Shown here piece by piece: positions 24,639 through 33,617 of a stretch of 42,612 bases of DNA. The stretch comes from Chroogloeocystis siderophila 5.2 s.c.1 (GTDB lineage: Bacteria > Cyanobacteriota > Cyanobacteriia > Cyanobacteriales > Chroococcidiopsidaceae): positions 1-42,612 of the forward strand of contig NZ_MRCC01000027.1 in the NCBI RefSeq assembly GCF_001904655.1. The letters are read 5' to 3'. The notes beneath the pieces were generated by a model. The model was not told the DNA's origin, made no database searches, and saw nothing but the letters and a program-made list of their open reading frames with translations. Every line of letters starts with the position of its first letter. Positions within the stretch are counted from its first letter, which is position 1. The position numbers and the translations under genes are program-made.

Positions 24639-24681
24639 TTGCACAAGCGCGATCGCCTCCTAATCAATCGCGCTTGTGCAA
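24639..24681. terminator. 15-bp perfect stem-loop between the EamA and rpsN genes
   Basis: TGCACAAGCGCGAT (24640-24653) pairs exactly with ATCGCGCTTGTGCA (24667-24680), and one more A:T pair extends it, with a 13-base loop. The left arm contains a HIP1 octamer. It lies after the EamA stop and before rpsN (both minus strand). There is no T-run on the transcribed side, so termination would be of the U-tract-less kind. Confidence 0.55.
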
Positions 24682-24700
24682 AAATTGTATTCTCAACCTT

Positions 24701-25633
24701 TTAGTTTCTTCTAGAATGACGTTGGTTCCAACGCAAGTCCCAATAAAGTGTTCCAATCGCGATCAACAACAAGACACCTCCGATAATGCCCGAAGTACCC
24801 AAATTTTCACCCAATAGCCACCATGCCAAAATCGTTGAAGTTAACGGCTCAAGTAGGGTAGCAATGCTAGCAACTGTAGCGGGTGTATGACGTATCCCGC
24901 TGAAATATAGCACGTAAGCAAAGGCAGTTGTGACAATGCCTAAATACAACAGAGCTATCCAACCGACAAAAGGGTATTGAAGCACCAACCCAGTTATTAA
25001 CGCGATCGGTAAAAGAAAAACTGCTCCAGCAAAGAAGCTGACTGTGAGTGATTGCAGGGGATGATAGCGTCTTGATAGTAATCGACTACATAGCGTCACC
25101 GATGCATATGCCAATGCTGAACTGAGGGCTAAACAAACTCCTAAAATTTGCGATCGCACTGTAATCTGTCCAGGTTGAACATTAACTAGCAATGCTGTTC
25201 CTCCAACCGCACACAAACCTGCCAAAAGTATTCCCAGCGTAAACCGCTCATGCAGTATTAGTGAAGCTAGTAGAGCAACCCAAACAGGCGCAGTACAAAG
25301 TGTGATGAGTGTAGCAGCTGCCACACCGATGTAGCTAATAGATGTAAAGTAACAGACTTGATAGAACGCAGTCATTGCTCCAGTTAGTAGCATCAACGCC
25401 AAATCGCGTTTGGCAATTTGCAACATTTGCCATCCTACTAAAGTACGCGCACAAGCAAAAAACAACACAGGTAGCGAAATCGCTAACCGCAAGAATCCAA
25501 TTGAGAAGGAATTACCTTCAGACAATGTGTAGATAGTCTGAACAAATATGCCAACTGTCCCCCACAAAATTGCTGAAACCATAATCATCAGCAACCCAAA
25601 ACTAGCGCCCTCTGGGGCGTTATGATAATTCAT
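24701..25633 (-). CDS. EamA/DMT family transporter
   Basis: A 310-residue membrane protein with about ten hydrophobic segments and the two EamA repeats typical of drug/metabolite exporters: the first from LMIMVSAILWGTVGIFVQTI, and the second after GGTALLVNVQPGQITVRSQI (SALAYASVTLCSRLLSRRY, LLEPLTSTILAWWLLGE). Substrates in this family include amino acids and purine-like metabolites and cannot be predicted here. The ATG at 25633 has GGTAGG six bases upstream, better than the TTG ten codons earlier. It follows nth at a distance and is probably transcribed separately. Confidence 0.88.
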   Translation of the reverse strand: MNYHNAPEGASFGLLMIMVSAILWGTVGIFVQTIYTLSEGNSFSIGFLRLAISLPVLFFACARTLVGWQMLQIAKRDLALMLLTGAMTAFYQVCYFTSISYIGVAAATLITLCTAPVWVALLASLILHERFTLGILLAGLCAVGGTALLVNVQPGQITVRSQILGVCLALSSALAYASVTLCSRLLSRRYHPLQSLTVSFFAGAVFLLPIALITGLVLQYPFVGWIALLYLGIVTTAFAYVLYFSGIRHTPATVASIATLLEPLTSTILAWWLLGENLGTSGIIGGVLLLIAIGTLYWDLRWNQRHSRRN

Positions 25634-25947
25634 TAAAAACCTACCCTTGTTTTGGAACGTCAATCAACGGTTTTGGTAAGGGCAAGATGAAAGTATAAAA
25701 AAATTAGCCCAAGGCACAGACTGCAACGAGCAGATTGAACTTTAGTCTACTTTATAGCTTCCTGCCCTATTAAATGTAGGCAGGAGGTGGCGTAACAGTA
25801 TAACGAACTTTGTACCGAAACATCTCGTTGTTAATTGCTTTAGAGCTTCTTTTGTAAGCTACCACAAACTCAGCGTTAGCAAAAGCAATTCACTGCCAAT
25901 TCGTAAGATGATTTAAAACTCAAACACCGATAAACAGATTGAGGCGA
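25634..25947. other. Gap with a stem-loop and a short open fragment
   Basis: A stem-loop, CCTGCC to GGCAGG (25761-25784), lies between nth and the EamA gene. On the minus strand, a frame without a start codon spans about 25758-25877 and reads IAFANAEFVVAYKRSSKAIN, then NEMFRYKVRYTVTPPPAYI and a stop. It could be the tail of a lost gene, but no family was recognised. No intact gene is visible. Confidence 0.4.
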
Positions 25948-26658
25948 CTAAGTAGCGGGAGTTTGTGCTGGCAAAACTGAAGATAATTCCTGCTGCGGCG
26001 GATTCATAAGATTAGCAGATGGACATAAGTCAGCTAGCACACAAGCGTCACACAAAGGATTTCGGGCTTTGCAAATTGCCCGACCGTGATAAATTAATCG
26101 AATCGACCAGTTTTCCCAGTCTTCTTGAGGTAATAAGCGCATCAAGTCACGCTCAATATGCAGCGGATCGGTATGCTTTGTTAATCCTAAGCGATACGAT
26201 AACCGCTTGACATGAGTATCTACTGTTACTCCAACATGGATATCATAAGCATGAGCGAGAACAACATTAGCCGTTTTGCGCGCAACTCCTGGCAACGTTA
26301 ACAATTTTTCCATCCGCGCTGGCACGTTACCACCGTACTCTTGCACCAAGATGCGACAAGCAGCTTGAATGTTTTTTGCCTTGTTACGATAGAAACCTGT
26401 AGGACGAATAATCGCTTCTAATTCAGCAAGATCGGCATTCGCGATCGCCACTGCATCGGGAAACCGCCGAAACAACTCTGGTGTCACTTGATTCACGCGT
26501 TCATCAGTACACTGCGCAGAGAGAATCGTCGCTACCAAAAGTTGCACCGGCGTCGCATAATTTAACGTACAAGGGGCTTCTGGATACAATCGCTGCAAGC
26601 GATTCAGAATTTCCAGTGCCCGTTGCTTTTTACTTGCCAATTTACGAACAATACTCAC
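25948..26658 (-). CDS. nth: Endonuclease III (base-excision repair DNA glycosylase/AP lyase)
   Basis: A 236-residue enzyme that removes oxidised pyrimidines. The helix-hairpin-helix LPGVARKTANVVL holds catalytic Lys128, and Asp147 lies in VTVDTHVKRL. The 4Fe-4S cluster ligands are Cys196, 203, 206 and 212 (C-x6-C-x2-C-x5-C). The chosen start is the GTG whose first base is the last base of the rseP stop (TAGTG), giving MSIVRKLASKKQ, which matches the usual distance to KKQRA; an earlier GTG at 26679 would overlap rseP by 22 bases. The coupling to rseP implies one transcript. The family assignment is secure. Confidence 0.95.
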   Translation of the reverse strand: MSIVRKLASKKQRALEILNRLQRLYPEAPCTLNYATPVQLLVATILSAQCTDERVNQVTPELFRRFPDAVAIANADLAELEAIIRPTGFYRNKAKNIQAACRILVQEYGGNVPARMEKLLTLPGVARKTANVVLAHAYDIHVGVTVDTHVKRLSYRLGLTKHTDPLHIERDLMRLLPQEDWENWSIRLIYHGRAICKARNPLCDACVLADLCPSANLMNPPQQELSSVLPAQTPAT

Positions 26659-27746
26659 TAGAACAAATTCTGCACCCACTCAAGGTTTGCAGTATCGCGC
26701 ACAATTAAGAAGATACCTAACCCCAACAATAACATGAGTCCTGTTTGCATGACTCCGTCTTGAATATGGGTAGGTAGAGGCTTACCACGCAAGCCTTCAA
26801 TAAGTAAAAACGCGAGTTGTCCGCCATCTAACGCAGGTAGCGGCAGAATATTAATCAAAGCCAGGTTAACGCTGATTAACGCTGCAAATTGAAAGAGGTT
26901 TCCTGCATCCGATTGAGCGATACTTGCGCCAATTTCTACAATTTTTACAGGACCTGCGACTTGATCGGCGGTTTGACTAAAGTTACTAATTAACTGAACA
27001 AAACCTTGCCCTGTCAAAACGACAATTCGCTGAAATTCAGTCGCACCTGTCGTAAACGCTTCTATGATATTGCTTGCACGCTGACGTTCGACTTTACCAT
27101 TAGGCGCTAATTGTACGCCGATGCGTCCTTGACCATCTTCACCAGCTTCGGGTGTGACGTTCAGCGAAATGGTTTCGTCGTTGCGTTGAATTGTCAGTGG
27201 TAATGATTGATTTGGGTGTTGTTGGATCACCTGGCGTAGATAAGATAGTGCTTCTTGCGAAGCGGGTAATTCTTTCCCATCTACACTGATAATAATGTCT
27301 CCTGGCTTGATACCAGCTTGGGCAGCTACACTTGTTTGTTCGGTAACAACTGCCGGAACTAAAACGCCAGGCTCAAAATTAAGTTGCGGCGCGCCAACTG
27401 TACCAATCTGGATTACGAGTAATAAATAGGCAAAGATCAAGTTAGCAATAACGCCTGCACTAATCACTATTGCCCGATCAAGCACAGGACGATTGCGTAG
27501 TAAATTAGGATCGTTGGGCGGAATTTTGCTATCGGGATCGTCATCAGGAAACCCAACATACCCACCTAAAGGAAATGCCCTGACAGCATACTCAGTTTCC
27601 TTTCCCTGGTACTTTAACAAAACCGGACCAAAGCCCAGCGAGAAACGGTTAACGTGGATACCTTGAGACCTTGCTGCAATAAAGTGTCCCAGTTCGTGTA
27701 CCACGATCAATAGCGCTAAAACTGCGATCGCTGCCAAAACTGACAT
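26658..27746 (-). CDS. rseP: RseP-family site-2 protease (intramembrane zinc metalloprotease)
   Basis: A 362-residue membrane protease. HELGH at residues 17-21 gives two zinc ligands in the first membrane helix, and LPLPALDGGQL near residue 310 supplies the Asp of the third-helix LDG motif. A PDZ domain (about residues 125-215: GVLVPAVVTEQTSVAAQAGI, KPGDIIISVDGKEL) sits in the middle. RseP-type proteases cleave membrane-bound regulators; cyanobacteria have several, and the substrate here is not predictable. It is the upstream gene of the nth pair and is separated from serS by about 37 bases, so serS-rseP-nth may form one operon. Confidence 0.92.
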   Translation of the reverse strand: MSVLAAIAVLALLIVVHELGHFIAARSQGIHVNRFSLGFGPVLLKYQGKETEYAVRAFPLGGYVGFPDDDPDSKIPPNDPNLLRNRPVLDRAIVISAGVIANLIFAYLLLVIQIGTVGAPQLNFEPGVLVPAVVTEQTSVAAQAGIKPGDIIISVDGKELPASQEALSYLRQVIQQHPNQSLPLTIQRNDETISLNVTPEAGEDGQGRIGVQLAPNGKVERQRASNIIEAFTTGATEFQRIVVLTGQGFVQLISNFSQTADQVAGPVKIVEIGASIAQSDAGNLFQFAALISVNLALINILPLPALDGGQLAFLLIEGLRGKPLPTHIQDGVMQTGLMLLLGLGIFLIVRDTANLEWVQNLF

Positions 27747-27783
27747 AGATATACTCTATTTATCATTTACACATTTCTTTATT

Positions 27784-29076
27784 TTAAGACGTTGTTTTCG
27801 TTAACACCTCTTGCCTGAGATAAGGTTGCAGTGCTTCGGGGATGCGTACGGTTTTGTCAGGCTGTTGGTAGTTCTCCAAAATTGCCGCCATTGTGCGTCC
27901 TACCGCTAATCCTGAACCATTGAGTGTGTGCACAAACTGCGTGCCTTTTTTACCACTTTCTTTAAAGCGAATTCCACCGCGTCGGGCTTGAAAATCTCGA
28001 CAGTTAGAACAGCTAGAGATTTCGCGATATTTATTTGCCGAAGGTAGCCAAACTTCTAAATCATACGTCTTTGCTGCCGAGAAGCCTAGGTCACCTGTAC
28101 ACAATTCCAAGACGCGATACGGTAGCTTCAATTCTTGTAAAATCGCTTCAGCATTTGCAACTAACTGTTGATGTTCGTGTTCTGAAGTCTCAGGATGAAC
28201 TAATTTGTAAAGTTCGACCTTATTAAATTGGTGTAGGCGAATTAAACCGCGTGTATCTCTTCCATAACTTCCTGCTTCTCTTCTAAAGCAAGGAGTATAC
28301 GCACAGTGATTTATTGGTAAATCTTCAGCCGCAAGGATTTCTTCGCGATAAAGGTTCGTAATGGGAACTTCTGCTGTTGGACTTAACCATAAATCATCTG
28401 CTGCACACTTGAAACTTTCTTCAGCAAACTTTGGCAATTGACCTGATGCTGTCAGCGATTGAGTATTAATTAGAATTGGTGGTAAAACTTCTGTATAACC
28501 TGCTGCAATTTGCCGATCAAGCATAAAATGAATTAACGCTCTTTCTAACGCTGCACCTGCACCAATTAATGTCACAAAACGACTTTGGGCAACTTTTACC
28601 GATCGCTCAAAATTTAAAATTCCCAAATGTTCGCCAATTTCCCAATGCGGTAAAATATCGGAATTTTGCGGAAGATACTCATCGCCCCAACGTCGAAGTA
28701 CGACGTTATCTTCTTCACTCTTACCAAACGGAGTTGATTCACTCGGTAAATTGGGTATTGTCAACAACAAAGCTTCTAATTGCGACTTAATCTCTCTTTC
28801 TTGTGGTTCGAGTTCACCGATTTGGTTTTTGATATCGTTTCCTTCTTGACGCAAACTTTGAATTTCTGCGCTTTGCGGATCACTGCCTGCTTTGATTTTT
28901 TTTCCGACAAGTTTACCAATTTCGTTACTGCGGGCTTGTAGGTGCGATCGCTTCGCTTCAAGTTCTCTTTGTTGTTGGTCGAGTGTTAAAATCGGTTGCA
29001 AATCATAGTTTCCACGGCTTTGCAACCTTTCTTGTACGAATGATAGATTTTCTCGAATCTGCTTAATATCCAGCAC
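27784..29076 (-). CDS. serS: Seryl-tRNA synthetase
   Basis: A 430-residue class II aminoacyl-tRNA synthetase. The N-terminal tRNA-binding coiled coil (residues about 25-100: [40 protein letters not shown]) is followed by class II motif 2 ([20 protein letters not shown]) and motif 3 ([18 protein letters not shown]). [10 protein letters not shown] and [13 protein letters not shown] also match. The start is GTG at 29076. It is the first gene of a probable serS-rseP-nth run on the minus strand. Confidence 0.96.
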   Translation of the reverse strand: MLDIKQIRENLSFVQERLQSRGNYDLQPILTLDQQQRELEAKRSHLQARSNEIGKLVGKKIKAGSDPQSAEIQSLRQEGNDIKNQIGELEPQEREIKSQLEALLLTIPNLPSESTPFGKSEEDNVVLRRWGDEYLPQNSDILPHWEIGEHLGILNFERSVKVAQSRFVTLIGAGAALERALIHFMLDRQIAAGYTEVLPPILINTQSLTASGQLPKFAEESFKCAADDLWLSPTAEVPITNLYREEILAAEDLPINHCAYTPCFRREAGSYGRDTRGLIRLHQFNKVELYKLVHPETSEHEHQQLVANAEAILQELKLPYRVLELCTGDLGFSAAKTYDLEVWLPSANKYREISSCSNCRDFQARRGGIRFKESGKKGTQFVHTLNGSGLAVGRTMAAILENYQQPDKTVRIPEALQPYLRQEVLTKTTS

Positions 29077-29143
29077 AGACTTATTCCTGTTCTTGCCAAT
29101 ACAACAGAATACAACGCTTATGCCTATTCTGCCGCGATTTGGA

Positions 29144-29725
29144 CTAGTTTTTATTGATGCGTGCTAAGAGAAACAGCGAAGCAACAAGTCCCGAAAAATG
29201 AGCCGCTACCGTATTTGTATTTGCTTGAACTACCAATATATCTAATGGGCGAATGAGTTGTTGAGGATTGTAAATCGCTGCGCCTAAACCTGTTTGCGGT
29301 AAAGAAAAAGACCTCAGTAGTAATGTACCTGCGATCGCCTGCGCCCCCAAGATCGTCAAGAGCATTCCGACCAAATTCACAATCAATCCTAAGCGCAGAA
29401 TTTGAATTGTATCCGCCTTGCGTGGGCGAGTAGTAACATTTGCCGAAAGTAAACGTTTACCAATACGCGTGTAACGAAACGCTAAGTAAATGCCTAAACC
29501 TAATGTAACTAATCCACTCACGGCTAAAACGATGCCAATCCCTGTTCCTGGACTTTGTTGCGCCGCTGGTGAGGTATCTCGACTCACACTCGCCGACAGC
29601 AACACAACAGCCGAAATTACAGCTAAAACTAACTGAGTCCAAAAACTAAGCCAGCCAGCTATCCGAAATGCGATCGCAATTCGTTGCAACCCCGAAGGCA
29701 GCGAAGAATCTGACTTGTTAACCAT
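29144..29725 (-). CDS. DUF3611 family membrane protein
   Basis: A 193-residue protein with four membrane segments ([60 protein letters not shown]; a C-terminal [18 protein letters not shown]). The family DUF3611 is found in cyanobacteria and plastid-bearing eukaryotes; function is unknown. The N-terminus [20 protein letters not shown] and the segment [20 protein letters not shown] are family-typical. It is upstream of serS on the same strand with a gap of about 70 bases. Confidence 0.85.
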   Translation of the reverse strand: MVNKSDSSLPSGLQRIAIAFRIAGWLSFWTQLVLAVISAVVLLSASVSRDTSPAAQQSPGTGIGIVLAVSGLVTLGLGIYLAFRYTRIGKRLLSANVTTRPRKADTIQILRLGLIVNLVGMLLTILGAQAIAGTLLLRSFSLPQTGLGAAIYNPQQLIRPLDILVVQANTNTVAAHFSGLVASLFLLARINKN

Positions 29726-30478
29726 CGTTCTAGTTTCAAGTAGCAGTACCTATAACTAGATTCTTATCACATTTGTTAGTGCTGCTGACAGCGCACTTAG
29801 GAAGAAGTTGCATGAACTTGACGAACATTCAATTGCGACTTGTTCAGACAAAGCGTGAATTTCTTGGGTAGTTTTGTCATCCACTCATCAATAATTTACT
29901 TATTTTCCGCATACTTAAGTCATAAATAAAATCGCTTTTCACTTGTTCTACTTTTTTCTCTGGCTAAGTTTTTTTACTTATAATTGTTTCGTGTGATGTG
30001 CGCTCTAGTTTACAAAATTTGAAACTCAAGTTATTTATAATTTATTTTTGACTACCCAGATATTTTTTCTCTATTAATCAAATATCTAATTTAGGAAGTT
30101 TAGCTTATGAGTACATTCAAGATAAGTATTTATAGTTCTAGTTGAGGGCTGAAGGTTCTTTGTTTGTTTTCGATTATTTTCCTACACGCAGAAAATATAT
30201 ATCATTTTTGAAGGTTATTTAGAATTAGTTATGTCTGCTTGCTGGTCACAGATACGCATTTAATAACATTAAAGTAATGTTAGTCTTCTATTCATAAAAA
30301 TTCGCAGAAAAAAGCAAATTAAAAGTATAGAATTACTAAACGGCGTGCGTCTTTCAAATAGCCAGTAGGTAACTGGCATTTCAGTCGATTGGCAATGAGG
30401 ACATAAATAGTTTTTATGATAGCTACCTGTTGTGATACTTGAATTTAGCCCTAGACGCATTAAGCGGTTTAAAAAAAA
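29726..30478. other. Long AT-rich gap with one doubtful minus-strand frame
   Basis: The stretch is strongly AT-rich with no supported gene over most of its length. On the minus strand, 30269-30511 encodes 80 residues with a possible zinc-ribbon pair, NYLCPHCQSTEMPVTYWLFE, then hydrophobic sequence. Its first codons overlap the start of the PadR gene on the opposite strand, so either it begins later or it is a relic. No tRNA or clear structured RNA was found. Confidence 0.4.
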
Positions 30479-30841
30479 ATGAAAATTCATGAAATCTATG
30501 AGTTTTTTCAAAACCCTCCTCCAACTTATTTATGCCAAGAATTAGCCGTATGTTATGTATTGTCAGTATTGCTAGAAACTGAGTCTTATGGAACAGAGTT
30601 AATTCAACGTTTAGAGAACAAATATCCTCTATACCGCCTTTCTGACACTGTTTTGTACAGCGCTCTCAAATTTCTTGAAGATGAAAAGGCTATTACTGGC
30701 TACTGGCGCAAAGTAGAAGGTCGTGGACGTCCGCGCAGGATGTATCAAATCAATCCTGATTGGTTGCCGCAGGCTCAAGAATTAGCACGCTTATGGCAAG
30801 GATATGCGAATAGTGGTATGCGTGTAACAAATCATCAATAA
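30479..30841 (+). CDS. PadR family transcriptional regulator
   Basis: A 120-residue winged-helix protein. ELAVCYVLSVLLETESYGTE, ENKYPLYRLSDTVLYSALKF, then LEDEKAITGYWRKVEGRGRP and RRMYQI follow the PadR pattern (helix 1, recognition helix, beta-wing GRGRPRR). PadR proteins usually repress nearby genes, often in response to small aromatic molecules. The downstream CCB-like gene begins 32 bases later on the same strand and may be co-transcribed. The start lies after a run of A residues with no ribosome site. Confidence 0.88.
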   Translation: MKIHEIYEFFQNPPPTYLCQELAVCYVLSVLLETESYGTELIQRLENKYPLYRLSDTVLYSALKFLEDEKAITGYWRKVEGRGRPRRMYQINPDWLPQAQELARLWQGYANSGMRVTNHQ

Positions 30842-30873
30842 TTAAAAGAAAACGTTGCACACTGTAACGACAA

Positions 30874-31413
30874 ATGATGAGTGTTACATCTCTTGCTTCT
30901 ACGTTGGTACTGACTTTGCTACTAGCAGTCGGGCTATTTTTCTTTATTCGAGCATCGGTCAAAGATCGTACGCAAGAAGTTACTCTTGTCTTTGAACAAG
31001 AGGAAACCTCTTTGCTAGAGCAATTACAGCAGTATTTTGCTCGTCGCTCATATCGCCTATCTACGGTTGACTCAGAACGAAATCAAGTTACATATGAGGG
31101 ATTTGTTAAGCCGAGCATTTTCTTAGCAATATTTTTATCGTCGCTTGCAGCGATCGGAATTTTGTGTTTAGCACTTGTCTGGTCTTTACTCTTCCCGAAC
31201 TTGAGTTCAATCTTCCTTGGTTTAGTGCTACTATCTCCTATGGCTGGCGTGTTTTATTGGAAAAAAGCTGCTCGTCCGGAGCAAGTTTTGCTCAAGCTTT
31301 CCAATCAGACCGACAAGCTACAGCATGAGTTACAAAGCCAAATTACAGTTGTTGCTCATAGAGATGAGCTAATTGAGCTACAGCGATCGCTCAAGTTAAA
31401 GCCTTGTGAGTAA
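30874..31413 (+). CDS. Cofactor assembly of complex C subunit B (CCB) family protein
   Basis: A 179-residue membrane protein. A first transmembrane helix (residues about 6-26) is followed by TLVFEQEETSLLEQLQQYFA, RRSYRLSTVDSERNQVTYEG and then two further helices (FLAIFLSSLAAIGILCLALV and FPNLSSIFLGLVLLSPMAGV). The arrangement resembles the CCB1/DUF3529-type factor required in chloroplasts to attach haem c-i to cytochrome b6. The family call rests on general resemblance, so it is moderate. It sits directly downstream of PadR. A hairpin at 31434-31467 follows its stop. Confidence 0.6.
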   Translation: MMSVTSLASTLVLTLLLAVGLFFFIRASVKDRTQEVTLVFEQEETSLLEQLQQYFARRSYRLSTVDSERNQVTYEGFVKPSIFLAIFLSSLAAIGILCLALVWSLLFPNLSSIFLGLVLLSPMAGVFYWKKAARPEQVLLKLSNQTDKLQHELQSQITVVAHRDELIELQRSLKLKPCE

Positions 31414-31433
31414 AGCTCACTACTGCAATAAAA

Positions 31434-31467
31434 TACCCCACCTAGATTTCCGGTCTTGAGTGGGGTA
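31434..31467. terminator. Stem-loop between convergent CCB-like and DUF3155 genes
   Basis: TACCCCAC (31434-31441) pairs with GTGGGGTA (31460-31467). On the minus strand it is followed by TTTTATT, so it fits a terminator for the DUF3155 gene, and it may act on the CCB-like transcript as well. Confidence 0.6.
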
Positions 31468-31578
31468 AAAATCAAAAATGCTTTGCTCCAATATTTGGCA
31501 AGTACTAGCTAGCTTTGCACGAAAGTCTTTTTTCGCAATTGCTAACGAGCTTGCCATCCATTGAGTCAACGGCTGTAT

Positions 31579-31890
31579 TCATTTGCGAACAGCTAGGCTG
31601 TCTTGTTCTGGAGATTCTAACGTTCTCAAACTGGGAAACAAAAAATGGTTCTCTTCCACGTATTGTGCCCCGAATAGACCTTTTTCTGCCCAAAAATAAC
31701 GGTCTGTTGTATGTTCGTTCCGTTTTACTAGTAGCAGCGCCGGTGGTAAAATCCCCTCCGCTTGAATGAATTTTCGCGCGGCTGTCACAGGTTTATCTTC
31801 ACCACTTTCGATGCTAAATTGGGCAACGTGTTCGAGGATTCGGCGTCCTTCTTGGCGACGACGACTTTTGCGCTTCCGTCTCCTTGCCAA
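31579..31890 (-). CDS. DUF3155 domain-containing protein (TTG start)
   Basis: A 103-residue cyanobacterial protein of the DUF3155 family. It begins with a basic tract (M/L-ARRRKRKSRRRQEGRRILE) followed by a highly conserved core, SGEDKPVTAARKFIQAEGIL, PPALLLVKRNEHTTDRYFWA and EKGLFGAQYVEENHFLFPSL. Function is unknown; the basic start suggests nucleic-acid contact. The start is assigned to TTG 31890 because family members begin at ARRRKR and a strong GGAGG lies eight bases upstream; ATGs further upstream would add 17 to 29 residues of unrelated sequence. A hairpin-terminator follows. Confidence 0.85.
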   Translation of the reverse strand: MARRRKRKSRRRQEGRRILEHVAQFSIESGEDKPVTAARKFIQAEGILPPALLLVKRNEHTTDRYFWAEKGLFGAQYVEENHFLFPSLRTLESPEQDSLAVRK

Positions 31891-32130
31891 CCTCTTTCCC
31901 TCCTCTTTCAAGCTGCATATTGTAGTCATGGTTACAAAAGCCGTCGTCAGTATATGAGATTGAGATGGAAAAATCAACTTTTGTTAAGGTTTTGATACAA
32001 AGTTGTTGAGCTTAGCTCAGGTGGATAATCTTAAAATTTATAACTCCAGATTGAGTCAAGTAGTAACTTTATAATTTTTAAATAGTTAGTATGTCGCCAT
32101 AATGAAAAGGTAATAGGTAATAAATAGTCA

Positions 32131-32158
32131 CCAATTACCAGTTACCAATCTTAACAAG
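32131..32158 (-). repeat. Interspersed degenerate repeat (GTTAAG..GGTAAT family), copy 3
   Basis: The minus strand reads CTTGTTAAGATTGGTAACTG, then GTAATTGG, a divergent copy of the repeat at 9298 and 17516. It lies immediately upstream of the histidine kinase start. Confidence 0.45.
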
Positions 32159-32185
32159 CGATTCGCGTTATAGAGTAATTTATTG

Positions 32186-33529
32186 ATGTCTGCCAGTTCT
32201 GAGTTAGTTGCGCTATGTCGATCACAGGTTGCTTTACTGACCCAAAGTTTAGGAGCATCCTTAAGTGTTGTGTACCTAACCGAAGAACTGCGAGAAGAAG
32301 GGGAATCACAAACAAAGTTAATTCCTGTAGTTGTTTATCCAGAATCAGCTGCTTGGCAAGCGGCAACAGCTTTAACACTTGTCCCAAAACTTAAGAATAG
32401 TTTACTACCGCTGCTATCTGATACACAAAGCTTTGCACCATCAGACGCTGTATTTCCACATATGTCAAATACAGATCGCACAGAAGATACAGCGGCGCAT
32501 GACTACAATTTGTTACCTAGCACGCAAATTGTTTTGCCCTTGATGCATGACAACAGTTTCATGGGGTTGCTCGTGACAAATCGAGAGCATAAACCCTGGA
32601 ATGAACGCGAACGTCATGAAATTGAACACGTTGCGCAAACACTGGCACTAGCAAGAGTACTCGACAAACGTCGCGAGTGGTACGAACAGCAGCTTACTCA
32701 ACAGCAATCTTTAATGCAGACGCAACGCGATTTGCTCGATAATTTATTGCATCAATTGCGTAACCCGTTAACAGCATTGCGGACATTTGGCAAACTTTTA
32801 ATTAAACGCTTTGTTCCAGGAGATGCGAATCGTAAAGTCGCAGAAAATATCGTTAGAGAGAGCGATCGCATTCAAGAATTACTCAAACAGTTTGACCGAA
32901 TTATTGAGCTAACGCCACAGACCGAACCTGATCCCGAAAAATCTTTGTCGGTCACTCCTTTGGTTCTAGAAAGAACAGTTGAACCAGTCACAAAACCTTT
33001 AGTGCTGCTACCAAATATCAGCGAAAATATAGAACCATGTTCGGTTGTTGATATTCTCGAACCGCTGCTAGCTAGCGCTAATGCGATCGCGCAAGAACGC
33101 AATTTAAACGTTCACTTTGAGATTCCTGCTGATTTAGGCTTAGTCCAGGCTAATCGCGTAGCTTTAAGAGAAGTCTTCAGTAATTTACTTGATAATGCCT
33201 TAAAGTACACGCCAGCAGGCGGAGAAATTCACATTCAAGTGGAACCCAAAGAAGATTTTCAAAGTATTGCAATCAGTGATACTGGTCCAGGAATTCCCGC
33301 ACAAGATTTAGAGCATATGTTTGAACGACACTATCGGGGTGTGCAAGCCGCATCACAAATTCCTGGCACAGGTTTAGGGCTTGCGATCGCGAAAGATTTA
33401 GTCGAACAAATGCAAGGAAAAATTGAAGTTTTTAGCCCTGCCAAGCACTTTACAAACTCAAATGATAGTAATCCTGGAACGACTTTTGTTGTGTGGCTTC
33501 CAGTAGTAAAAAAAGCGATTAACAATTAG
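32186..33529 (+). CDS. GAF-like sensor histidine kinase
   Basis: A 447-residue soluble two-component sensor. Residues about 5-160 look like a GAF domain (LVALCRSQVALLTQSLGASL, TQIVLPLMHDNSFMGLLVTN). The HisKA domain has the phospho-acceptor His near residue 189 in LLHQLRNPLTALRTFGKLL. The ATPase domain shows the N box NLLDNALKYTP, G1 ISDTGPGIP and G2 GTGLGLAIAKDLV. No transmembrane segment is present, so it senses an intracellular or membrane-associated signal. No response regulator is adjacent. The ATG at 32186 is preferred over the preceding TTG. It converges on an SLH gene. Confidence 0.9.
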   Translation: MSASSELVALCRSQVALLTQSLGASLSVVYLTEELREEGESQTKLIPVVVYPESAAWQAATALTLVPKLKNSLLPLLSDTQSFAPSDAVFPHMSNTDRTEDTAAHDYNLLPSTQIVLPLMHDNSFMGLLVTNREHKPWNERERHEIEHVAQTLALARVLDKRREWYEQQLTQQQSLMQTQRDLLDNLLHQLRNPLTALRTFGKLLIKRFVPGDANRKVAENIVRESDRIQELLKQFDRIIELTPQTEPDPEKSLSVTPLVLERTVEPVTKPLVLLPNISENIEPCSVVDILEPLLASANAIAQERNLNVHFEIPADLGLVQANRVALREVFSNLLDNALKYTPAGGEIHIQVEPKEDFQSIAISDTGPGIPAQDLEHMFERHYRGVQAASQIPGTGLGLAIAKDLVEQMQGKIEVFSPAKHFTNSNDSNPGTTFVVWLPVVKKAINN

Positions 33530-33617
33530 CTAACCGCTCTAATTCACAAATCTAGAGGTCGGGGTATAACAATCGCAGGTGATTGCTTGTGTAGTTTGTG
33601 TTACACTACTGCGGTTG

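Noticed and set aside
31515-31995. Plus-strand frames opposite the DUF3155 gene
   Set aside because: The minus-strand frame encodes a strongly conserved protein; the plus-strand frames are complementary shadows.
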